A stretch of 38,682 nt of DNA from JBJEFI01 sp051873875 (GTDB taxonomy: Bacteria > Bacillota > Bacilli > Bacillales > Bacillaceae_G), in contig JBJEFI010000091.1 of assembly GCA_051873875.1 (NCBI GenBank), positions 1-38,682 of the forward strand, in the 5' to 3' direction. Each line of letters begins with the position of its first letter. Position 1 is the stretch's first letter. This document shows positions 32,280 through 38,682 of this stretch, one piece after another. Under the pieces are notes generated by a model. That model did no database searches, was not told where the DNA came from, and was given only the letters and a program-made list of their open reading frames with translations. The translations under genes were made by a program, and so were the position numbers.

Positions 32280-32419
32280 GTTGACACCTCCAATTTTTCC
32301 ACCTACGTTATAACAGTAGTTCGACTTCTGTCAGTTAATCCCTCCTTTAACTACTTAATTCAATGTCCCAGAAAATGAAACTTCTATCAGTGGGCGTCTT
32401 AGTGTCAGTTAGAGTGGGA

Positions 32420-32447
32420 TAAAAAAAGACTGTCCAATGACAGTCTT
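32420..32447 (-). terminator. Terminator of the XRE regulator gene
   Basis: A perfect 9-bp stem AAGACTGTC/GACAGTCTT (32426-32434/32439-32447) with a 4-base loop and seven T on the minus strand. The 140 bases from 32280 to 32419 downstream hold short repeated motifs (TCAGTTA, CTTCT) and an unused AAAGGAGGG site but no ORF. Confidence 0.92.
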
Positions 32448-32488
32448 GATTCTCAACTTATTTCCGTTAATAAAACAAGCCACAGAAA

Positions 32489-32692
32489 CTAATCTTCAAA
32501 TTCAAATAATTCTTCAATTGTTGTATTAAATATTTTAGCTATACCCATTGCTAATTTTAAAGAAGGGTTATATTTTCCATTTTCCAAATGACCAATCGTC
32601 TCTCGTCGTACTCCAACTAATTCTGCTAGCTCACTTTGCTTCATAAATGCTTTCTCTCTATACTCTTTTACGTTTGTTTTTAAGATAGGCAC
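32489..32692 (-). CDS. Small XRE-family helix-turn-helix regulator
   Basis: A 67-aa Cro/CI-type regulator that is almost only the DNA-binding domain: YREKAFMKQSELAELVGVRR (helices 1-2), ETIGHLENGKYNPSLKLAMG (recognition helix and following), then IAKIFNTTIEELFEFED. The start is GTG at 32690-32692 with GGGAGGGGG about 7 bases upstream. Such regulators in bacilli commonly form a two-gene operon with a small membrane protein; here the membrane partner just upstream (32680-33082) is decayed and its end overlaps this start. It may bind the inverted repeat at 33095-33115. Confidence 0.92.
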   Translation of the reverse strand: MPILKTNVKEYREKAFMKQSELAELVGVRRETIGHLENGKYNPSLKLAMGIAKIFNTTIEELFEFED

Positions 32693-33082
32693 TTTGCATC
32701 CCCCTCCCTATTGTACATATAAAACAAAATAACTTTGAGATTCGTAACCACCAACACTATTAACCATATATCATCTCTTGGCAAAGAAATATGTTGTAAA
32801 CTAGGCGTTCCTAATCATGCTGCTAACAATACAAGACTAATACTTGTAGCCATCATACATATACTATTTACTTTTCCTAAAATAGCCGTTGCTAACCCAT
32901 CTATTTTATAAAACCTGTTAAGCTATATACCACAAAAATAAGATACCCTACTGTAGAAATAGAGCTTACGTATTCTTTACTTACAAAATTTTCTCTACTT
33001 ACAATATATAAAGTAACGATTGCAAGTAGAAATACTACATTTAAACTAAGCTTAAGTGATAAACTAATTTTTTCTTACTCAT
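32680..33082 (-). pseudogene. Decayed small membrane protein gene (partner of XRE regulator)
   Basis: From ATG 33082 (GGAGGG site upstream) the minus strand encodes a membrane protein in three frames: MSKKK, then after a one-base loss in an A-run ISLSLKLSLNVVFLLAIVTL and YIVSRENFVSKEY up to VVYSLTGF, then after a one-base loss in a T-run YKIDGLATAILGKVNSICMM, a TGA where Trp would fit, and LGTPSLQHISLPRDDIWLIV to the end at 32680. Repaired, it would be about 133 aa with four spans. Two frameshifts plus one stop argue for real decay, although both shifts lie in homopolymers and could be sequencing errors. Confidence 0.75.
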
Positions 33083-33094
33083 TTTTCTCCCTCC

Positions 33095-33115
33095 TATAAA
33101 TGTGATATATTTATA
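33095..33115. promoter_or_regulatory. Inverted repeat before the membrane/XRE gene pair
   Basis: TATAAAT-N7-ATTTATA, perfect 7-base arms, lies immediately before the ribosome site of the decayed membrane gene. This could be an operator of the XRE regulator; AT-rich sequence makes chance repeats possible. Confidence 0.4.
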
Positions 33116-33242
33116 ACTTTTATTAGAGGGAACGTTTCTTTTTATCTTCTTAATTTAGGAAAAAACCATACTTTCTCTGGAAATAACATAGAACATAAAC
33201 ATGGTTGCTAACATCTTTTTATATACAGTTTGTTTACTCCCT

Positions 33243-33578
33243 TTAATGCCTTGGTGCAAATAAAATAACAGAAACACCAATTAAACAAATTCCAGCTCCA
33301 ATCCAGTCATACATATCCGGTGTTTTCTTATCAATGCCCCAGCCCCATAATATGGATAAAACAATAAATACACCTCCATAGGCAGCATAGACTCTACCAA
33401 AGGAAGGAAAGGCTTGAAACGTAGCAATCACACCATATAAGGCTAAAGCTATCCCACCAATAATTCCTAAGTAAAATGGCTTACCTTCTCGTAGCCATTG
33501 CCAAATTAAATAACCTCCACCAATTTCAGCAATACCTGCCGCTATAAATAAAAGGATAATATATATAATAAAAACCAC
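33243..33578 (-). CDS. YnfA/UPF0060 family membrane protein
   Basis: A protein of up to 111 aa with four spans and the family marks AAGIAEIGGGYLIWQWLREG, ATFQAFPSFGRVYAAYGG and DWIGAGICLIGVSVILF. YnfA proteins resemble small multidrug-resistance transporters; some are reported to export biocides, but the role in bacilli is unproven. The annotated start is GTG at 33576-33578, but AAGGAG directly abuts it with no spacing; an in-frame ATT three codons later is 8 bases from that site and may be the true start. Confidence 0.92.
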   Translation of the reverse strand: MVFIIYIILLFIAAGIAEIGGGYLIWQWLREGKPFYLGIIGGIALALYGVIATFQAFPSFGRVYAAYGGVFIVLSILWGWGIDKKTPDMYDWIGAGICLIGVSVILFAPRH

Positions 33579-33639
33579 TCCTTAAAGACTTTTCTCCTCT
33601 TTATCCTACCATGGATTTTTTTTAGAACAAATTGCTTCT

Positions 33640-33726
33640 TTATTTAAGAAAAACCGCAGACAGTACTACCAAAAGCATTAGCCATTGGGAGTAGTCCTCC
33701 GAAAAATATTGATGACCTAACTTCAA
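33640..33726 (-). CDS. Possible 28-aa membrane peptide
   Basis: From TTG 33726 to TAA 33640: MKLGHQYFSEDYSQWLMLLV followed by VLSAVFLK. The second half is a plausible short membrane span. A GGGG sequence lies 5 bases before the TTG, inside a strong hairpin. It precedes the YnfA-family gene by about 60 bases. Very short; it may be chance or a leader peptide. Confidence 0.22.
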   Translation of the reverse strand: MKLGHQYFSEDYSQWLMLLVVLSAVFLK

Positions 33727-33757
33727 AAAGTCCCCTTTTTTGGACTGTTTGAGTTAG
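33715..33757. repeat. Long imperfect hairpin between the YnfA-family and ABC genes
   Basis: CCTAAC-TCAAA-GTCC (33715-33732) is mirrored by GGAC-TTTGA-GTTAGG (33741-33757) with a few mismatches and an 8-base loop. It sits 55 bases beyond the ABC terminator. It may be a relic of a mobile repeat or an mRNA leader structure. Confidence 0.5.
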
Positions 33758-33811
33758 GGGATAACATCTCAAGGAGAACAGCTGGAGATTAGACATTTGT
33801 ATATCAACAAT

Positions 33812-33846
33812 AAAAAAGGCCTTCCAGTATAAACTGAAAGGTCCTT
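33812..33846 (-). terminator. Terminator of the heterodimeric ABC exporter operon
   Basis: AAGG-CCTT-CAGT arms (33816-33828/33833-33846), imperfect stem with a TATA loop, followed by TTTTTTATTG on the minus strand, just after the stop at 33854. Confidence 0.88.
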
Positions 33847-33853
33847 GATATGT

Positions 33854-35722
33854 TTATGCAGGTTGATCTCCTTCAAATTGGCTATTATATAAGGAAGCGT
33901 AGAAGCCACCTTTAGCAAGTAGTTCTTCATGTTTTCCTTGCTCGACAATATCGCCTTCTTTCATAACAAGAATAACATCTGCATCACGAATTGTTGATAA
34001 ACGATGGGCAATGATAAAGCTTGTTCTACCTTTCATTAGGTTATCCATTGCACGTTGAATTAAAATTTCTGTACGTGTATCAACAGAACTTGTCGCTTCA
34101 TCTAAAATTAAGATTTTAGGATCTGCCAAAATGGCACGAGCAATCGTTAATAATTGCTTTTGCCCTTGAGAAACGTTACTTGCTTCTTCATTTAATTCCA
34201 TCTTATATCCATCTGGTAAGGTACGAATAAAGTGGTCAACATGGGCTGCTTTTGCAGCTTTAATTACTTCTTCATCCGTTGCTTCTAAGTTACCGTAACG
34301 AATATTTTCCATAATCGTTCCATTAAATAACCACGTATCTTGAAGCACCATTCCGAACATAGATCTTAAATCATCACGTGTATACTCGCGAATATCGTGT
34401 CCATCTACTTTGATGCTACCATTATTCACATCATAAAAACGCATTAATAACTTGATTAATGTACTTTTTCCTGCCCCAGTAGGTCCAACGATTGCAACTC
34501 GTTGGCCAGACATTACATCAACTGAGAAATCATTAATAATGATTTTGCCTTCATCATAACCAAATTGAACATGATTAAATGAAACATTTCCATCTACATG
34601 GTCTAATTTGACTGGATTTGCTGGATCTGCTACTTCCTCTTCTTCATTTAAGAATTCAAAAACACGCTCTGCCGCTGCTGCTGTTGATTGAAGAACATTG
34701 GCAATTTGAGCCGTTTGGGCAATTGGTTGAGTAAAGTTACGAATGTACTGAACGAAAGATAAAATATCCCCTACTTCAATTGTTTTTCGAATTGCTAAAT
34801 ACCCACCTAAAATTGCTACAGCTACATAGCCTAGATTCCCAATAAACATCATAATTGGCATCATTAAACCTGATAAAAATTGTGATTTCCAAGCAGATTT
34901 ATGCAACGTATCATTTAATTCTTCAAATTCACGAATCGATTGTTCTTCCCTATTAAATGCTTTCATTACTGTATGGCCACCATACATTTCTTCAATATGG
35001 CCATTGATTTTCCCTAAATATTCTTGTTGTTGTGCAAAGTATTTTTGTGATGCTTTTACAACAAGAATGATGAAAATAAGGGACAGTGGTAAAATTACTA
35101 ACGATGCTAACGTCATTACCCAGCTGATCGAAAACATCATAATTAAAATACCAATCATCGTTACAACAGATGTAATAATTTGCGATAAGCTCTGGCTTAA
35201 CGTATTACTAATTGTATCAACGTCATTTGTAACCCTCGATAACACATCACCATGGGATTGTTTATCATAATATTTTAATGGAAGACGGTTAATTTTTTCT
35301 GAGATTTCTTTTCTTAAATTATAAGACACCTTTTGAGCAACGCCTGCCATCACATATCCTTGAATGAAAGAAAAGATGGAACTAATAATGTATAGTCCTA
35401 ATAACAGAAGTAACATATTTCCAATGAAAGTAAAATCAATCCCACTTCCACCAGACACTTTACTTACTAATCCTTCAAATATTTTTGTCGTTGCTTTCCC
35501 TAATACTTTCGGCCCAACGATTGAAAAGATAGCACTACCAATGGCAAAGAGTAAAACGAAAAAGATCGCAACACGATACACTTTTAAATGAGCAATTAAT
35601 TGCTTCATTGTACCTTTAAAGTCTTTTGCTTTTTCCATACTTCCCATGCCACCCATTGGACCACCATGACCGCCACCAGGACCAGGACCTTTTCTCATTT
35701 TGTTTCGATTTTTCTCACTCAT
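33854..35722 (-). CDS. ABC exporter half-transporter with canonical Walker B (YfiC/LmrD-like)
   Basis: A 622-aa type IV ABC half-transporter. The N-terminus is a Gly/Pro/Met-rich tail (KGPGPGGGHGGPMGGMGSME), then a six-span domain (about 45-330) and a nucleotide domain with Walker A GPTGAGKS, Q-loop VLQDTWLF, signature VSQGQKQL, Walker B ILILDEATSSVD (catalytic Glu present) and switch His in IAHRLST. The signature departs from LSGGQ. It overlaps the partner gene by 4 bases (ATGA), so the two are made together and should form a heterodimer. Multidrug or antimicrobial export is likely by family; the substrate is unknown. Confidence 0.93.
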   Translation of the reverse strand: MSEKNRNKMRKGPGPGGGHGGPMGGMGSMEKAKDFKGTMKQLIAHLKVYRVAIFFVLLFAIGSAIFSIVGPKVLGKATTKIFEGLVSKVSGGSGIDFTFIGNMLLLLLGLYIISSIFSFIQGYVMAGVAQKVSYNLRKEISEKINRLPLKYYDKQSHGDVLSRVTNDVDTISNTLSQSLSQIITSVVTMIGILIMMFSISWVMTLASLVILPLSLIFIILVVKASQKYFAQQQEYLGKINGHIEEMYGGHTVMKAFNREEQSIREFEELNDTLHKSAWKSQFLSGLMMPIMMFIGNLGYVAVAILGGYLAIRKTIEVGDILSFVQYIRNFTQPIAQTAQIANVLQSTAAAAERVFEFLNEEEEVADPANPVKLDHVDGNVSFNHVQFGYDEGKIIINDFSVDVMSGQRVAIVGPTGAGKSTLIKLLMRFYDVNNGSIKVDGHDIREYTRDDLRSMFGMVLQDTWLFNGTIMENIRYGNLEATDEEVIKAAKAAHVDHFIRTLPDGYKMELNEEASNVSQGQKQLLTIARAILADPKILILDEATSSVDTRTEILIQRAMDNLMKGRTSFIIAHRLSTIRDADVILVMKEGDIVEQGKHEELLAKGGFYASLYNSQFEGDQPA

Positions 35723-37899
35723 GAACTTAGCTCCTCTCCTGATAATTGTGACATTGCAATTTCTCTATATACTTCACAATGTTGTAGTAATTCTTTATGT
35801 GTTCCTTTGCCAACGATTTTACCTTCATCTAAAACGATAATTTGATCTGCATTCATAATCGTACTAATACGCTGTGCAACAATTAATACAGTCGCATTTT
35901 CTGTTTCCGCTTTTAATGCGGCACGTAATACAGCATCTGTTTTATAATCAAGGGCTGAGAAACTGTCATCAAAAATATAAACATCTGGTTGTTTTACTAA
36001 AGCACGAGCAATTGATAAACGTTGTTTTTGTCCACCAGATACGTTTGTACCACCTTGAGCAATTTCTGTTTGAAAACGATCTGGCTTACCATTAATAAAT
36101 TCCATTGCCTGCGCAATTTCTGCTGATTTTTCAAGCACTTTATCAGACGCATTTTCATCGCCATATTTTAAATTGCTTTCAATTGTTCCTGTAAATAACA
36201 CACCTTTTTGTGGAACATATCCAATCTTATCACGTAAATCTTTTTGACTTACTTGGCGAATATCGACACCATTAATCGTAATGGCCCCTTCTGTCACATC
36301 ATAAAAACGTGGAATTAAGTTAATTAATGTAGATTTCCCACTACCTGTACTACCGATAAAGGCTGTTGTCTCACCAGGTTTAGCTGTAAAGGTAATATCA
36401 TGTAAAACATCATCTTCTGCACCTGGATAGCGGAAAGATACATCTTTAAATTCTACTACACCATGGATTTTGTCATCGAACTGTACCGGTTTTTCTGGAT
36501 CATTAATCGATGGAGTTGTATCTAATACTTCGCTAATACGTTGTGCTGATACAGATGCACGTGGAAGCATAATGGATACAAATGAAATCATTAAGAAGGA
36601 CATTACAATTTGCATTGCATATTGCATAAATGCCATCATATCCCCTACTTGAATGAAGCCATCATCAATTTGATGTGCCCCTACCCATACGATTAAAACC
36701 GTAACAGCATTCATAATAAGCATCATAATTGGCATCATCATTGTCATTATTCGGTTGATAAATAAGTTTGTTTTTGTAAAATCACGGTTTACATCTTCAA
36801 ACTTTTGTTCTTCATAACGTTGTGTATTAAATGCACGAATAACTAACATCCCTGTTAAGCTTTCACGCGTTACTAAGTTCAACTTATCAACTAATTTCTG
36901 AACAAGTTTAAATTTCGGAATTGCCATCCCAAACATAATTACAACAACACTTAATACAGCCACAACAGCAACGGCAATTGTCCACCCCATTGATGTTTCT
37001 GTATTTAATACTTTAATTACCCCACCAATACCTAAGATTGGTGCATAAAATACGATACGTAATAACATAATCATTAACATTTGAATTTGTTGAATGTCAT
37101 TTGTTGTTCGTGTAATTAGGGATGCTGTTGAGAATTTATCAAATTCTGTATTCGAAAAACTTTCTACTCGCTTAAATACATCTCCACGAATTTTTCGTCC
37201 CATTCCTGCTGCAACTTTTGCCCCTAACAATGCAACAACAATAGTAGCTCCCATACTAACGAAAGCAATTAACAGCATCTTAGCGCCTTCTGTTAAAACG
37301 TATTTCGTTTGTAGATTATCTAAATCTACCCCTAACGTTTTGTACTCTCGTTGGACATATGATACTGCCGCTTGAGTTGTTAACGACTCAGGTAATTCTT
37401 TAAATTGTTTATCCGCTTGTTCTTTTATTTTGGCAACTTGCTCTGGCGGAATTTGAGTCGGATTTAAATTAGCTGGGCCTTCTTTCTTTAGCCCTTCTAA
37501 TAATAAAACTGGCTCAGCAAAAATAAGATTTAACTTTTCTATTTCTTTTTTATTTTTTGTTTGTAAGACATAAAGAGGTTCATCACGAAGAAGTGGATAC
37601 TTATCGACCAACTTTTCATACTCTTTATTTGATACTTCCCCTTTTTTAATTAAATCGTAATGATCTAATACTTCTTTTTTATCTTTGTCATCCATAAAAT
37701 ACGTAATCTTTTCTAATTCTGTTTCACGTATTGCTTTTGGAACTGCATTCTCTACCCCGCTTTGTTGAATACCGACATTGACGATATTAGACATATAATC
37801 AGGCAGTGATAAGTCACTCACTGCTTGAACCAATAGCAGCATGATAATTGCAATAACAGAACCAATATATGGACGTGTATATTTCATTATTTTCAACAT
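35719..37899 (-). CDS. ABC exporter half-transporter with degenerate Walker B (YfiB/LmrC-like)
   Basis: A 726-aa half-transporter, about 120 residues longer than its partner because of a charged extracytoplasmic insert between spans 1 and 2 (about residues 40-205, rich in K/E/L/P). The six-span domain is followed by a nucleotide domain with Walker A GSTGSGKST, signature VSGGQKQRLSIARAL and Walker B VYIFDDSFSALD, where Asp replaces the catalytic Glu. Thus one of the two ATP sites of the pair is probably weak in hydrolysis, as in BmrCD and LmrCD. An AAAGGA site precedes the ATG. Likely controlled by the divergent TetR at 38072. Confidence 0.93.
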   Translation of the reverse strand: MLKIMKYTRPYIGSVIAIIMLLLVQAVSDLSLPDYMSNIVNVGIQQSGVENAVPKAIRETELEKITYFMDDKDKKEVLDHYDLIKKGEVSNKEYEKLVDKYPLLRDEPLYVLQTKNKKEIEKLNLIFAEPVLLLEGLKKEGPANLNPTQIPPEQVAKIKEQADKQFKELPESLTTQAAVSYVQREYKTLGVDLDNLQTKYVLTEGAKMLLIAFVSMGATIVVALLGAKVAAGMGRKIRGDVFKRVESFSNTEFDKFSTASLITRTTNDIQQIQMLMIMLLRIVFYAPILGIGGVIKVLNTETSMGWTIAVAVVAVLSVVVIMFGMAIPKFKLVQKLVDKLNLVTRESLTGMLVIRAFNTQRYEEQKFEDVNRDFTKTNLFINRIMTMMMPIMMLIMNAVTVLIVWVGAHQIDDGFIQVGDMMAFMQYAMQIVMSFLMISFVSIMLPRASVSAQRISEVLDTTPSINDPEKPVQFDDKIHGVVEFKDVSFRYPGAEDDVLHDITFTAKPGETTAFIGSTGSGKSTLINLIPRFYDVTEGAITINGVDIRQVSQKDLRDKIGYVPQKGVLFTGTIESNLKYGDENASDKVLEKSAEIAQAMEFINGKPDRFQTEIAQGGTNVSGGQKQRLSIARALVKQPDVYIFDDSFSALDYKTDAVLRAALKAETENATVLIVAQRISTIMNADQIIVLDEGKIVGKGTHKELLQHCEVYREIAMSQLSGEELSS

Positions 37900-37955
37900 C
37901 TTTTTTGTCCTTTCTTCTCGTTTATTTCATTTTCTTACATCTACTGAAATACTGC

Positions 37956-37988
37956 ATTTATATTACCACGGTAATATAAATATGTAAA
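37956..37988 (-). promoter_or_regulatory. ABC operon promoter embedded in a 26-base perfect palindrome
   Basis: A perfect inverted repeat ATTTATATTACC-AC-GGTAATATAAAT spans 37956-37981. The minus-strand promoter TTTACA (37983-37988), 17 bases, TAATAT (37960-37965) has its -10 box and spacer within it. A repressor bound here would block the exporter; the divergent TetR is the obvious candidate. Confidence 0.82.
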
Positions 37989-38071
37989 TCTATCTATAGT
38001 ATTATTTGAAAAATAGCCAAAAACTATGTTACCCTATTAATAGAGAAGAATATTGGAAGGAGACAAGCATT

Positions 38072-38682
38072 TTGGCTCAAAAAAGTAATAACACGAAAAA
38101 AAATATTATTACTGTTGCCCTTCAATTAATTAAAGAGCGCGGTTATGATCACGTAACACTAAATGACATTTGCAAAGCTGCAGCTATCTCGAAGCATACC
38201 TTTTATTACTATTTCCCATCAAAAGAGGCATTATTATTAGATTTTTTTACAATTCCTCGAGATATCACGACTAGCAAATTAAGTTCTTTATTGGAAACGG
38301 AACATTATTTTGATCAATACTGGCAGTTATTAGAACCTATGTTAGATTTCTGTGTTGAGAGTGGGTTAGAAGTTACAAAGCGGATTCTTATTGCTAACAT
38401 TGGGAGAGAAATTGGTACCTTTAGCAAACCAGAAATGGAACATGATTTAATGAAAGTAGAAATGCATCTTATTAAAAAAGCACAAGAAGCAGGTGAAATC
38501 CGTAATCCAAATGATCCAATGGCACTATTATGGACAGCCAAAATGCAATTGTTCGGTGTTTTATCTGGATGGTGCATGACAAATGGCAAATTTGATTTAA
38601 AATTTGACCTACGTACGGGGCTAGAAACAACCTTTGATGTCATTCCATCGATACGAAAAGGCAATTTTGAAGTAATGAAGGC
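38072..38682 (+). CDS. TetR-family regulator, C-terminus cut by window end
   Basis: From TTG 38072-38074 (AAGGAG 9 bases upstream) 203 residues are open to the window edge. The N-terminus KKNIITVALQLIKERGYDHV and helix-turn-helix VTLNDICKAAAISKHTFYYY with FPSKEALL are typical TetR. The C-terminal part is helical and is nearly complete for the family. It is transcribed away from the ABC exporter pair, with the palindrome 37956-37981 between, so it is predicted to repress that operon and perhaps itself. Its own promoter was not clearly found. The inducing ligand is unknown. Confidence 0.9.
   Translation, partial: MAQKSNNTKKNIITVALQLIKERGYDHVTLNDICKAAAISKHTFYYYFPSKEALLLDFFTIPRDITTSKLSSLLETEHYFDQYWQLLEPMLDFCVESGLEVTKRILIANIGREIGTFSKPEMEHDLMKVEMHLIKKAQEAGEIRNPNDPMALLWTAKMQLFGVLSGWCMTNGKFDLKFDLRTGLETTFDVIPSIRKGNFEVMK

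Noticed and set aside
33640..33760. Transposase remnant (alternative frame with GGLLPMANAFG) or guanidine riboswitch before the YnfA-family gene
   Set aside because: The alternative frame is only about 20 residues and has no further transposase motifs; the hairpin lacks the ACGR loops expected of a mini-ykkC RNA.
38314..38664. 116-codon minus-strand ORF at the window end
   Set aside because: It is antisense to the TetR gene, whose helix-turn-helix and TTG start with AAGGAG are clear.
1..38682. CRISPR arrays, rRNA genes, prophage, intact insertion sequences, toxin-antitoxin pairs
   Set aside because: Looked for on both strands; no regularly spaced repeats, no rRNA segments, no transposase or integrase and no convincing toxin-antitoxin pair were seen.

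Overview
The window is a chromosomal segment from a low-GC Gram-positive bacterium of the Bacillaceae. It is AT-rich, has strong GGAGG-type ribosome binding sites, often uses TTG or GTG starts, and follows a gene order known from Bacillus subtilis: cggR-gapA-pgk-tpiA-gpmI-eno, trnQ-Arg/clpP, yvcI-rapZ-yvcK-whiA-crh, trxB-yvcD, yvoF-ppaX-lgt-hprK, yvlC-yvlD and uvrB-uvrA. The Crh/HprK/PpaX/CggR set is typical of Bacilli. The species cannot be named from the sequence alone. The window starts inside eno and ends inside a TetR gene, so both are cut.

Layout. 1-6618 (minus): central glycolysis, cggR to eno, with a CggR operator at 6657-6692, a hairpin after gapA and a 336-base hairpin-rich gap between pgk and tpiA. 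6794-8503 (minus): glutaredoxin-like protein, rpoN and a previously uncalled 53-aa membrane-peptide ORF. 8538-9530: tRNA-Arg(CCG) (minus) and clpP (plus), the latter with a CtsR box over its promoter. 9604-9703 is a 100-N assembly gap, followed by an unknown partial ORF and a broken prepilin fragment whose base composition differs from the surroundings. 10537-14251 (minus): crh-whiA-yvcK-rapZ-yvcI. 14571-20132 (minus): trxB, yvcD, yvoF, ppaX, lgt, hprK. 20291-25823 (minus): yvlD, yvlC, uvrA, uvrB. 25900-28294 (minus): ABC exporter plus its TetR regulator. 28440-28985: IIA-Glc protein (minus). 29309-30547: M29 aminopeptidase (plus). 30560-30726: MITE-like element. 30748-33578 (minus): AI-2E family permease, a small coiled-coil protein, an XRE regulator with a decayed membrane partner, and a YnfA-family protein. 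33854-37899 (minus): heterodimeric ABC exporter, divergent from a TetR gene (38072 to end, plus) with a 26-base perfect palindrome between them.

How the genes work together. Much of the window concerns carbon flow and its sensing: glycolytic enzymes, their repressor CggR, the HPr kinase/phosphorylase HprK, its partner Crh, the pyrophosphatase PpaX, the metabolic regulators YvcK and RapZ, and a IIA-Glc protein. The second theme is stress and export: ClpP under CtsR, UvrAB under LexA, and two drug-type ABC exporters each with its own TetR gene.

Most of the window is conserved core. The parts that do not fit are the island around the assembly gap (9704-10311), the small ORF before rpoN, the pgk-tpiA hairpins, the decayed membrane gene at 32680-33082, the MITE-like element and several operator-type palindromes with no proven regulator. 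I found no CRISPR array, phage or intact insertion sequence, and nothing that clearly amounts to a new multi-gene system.
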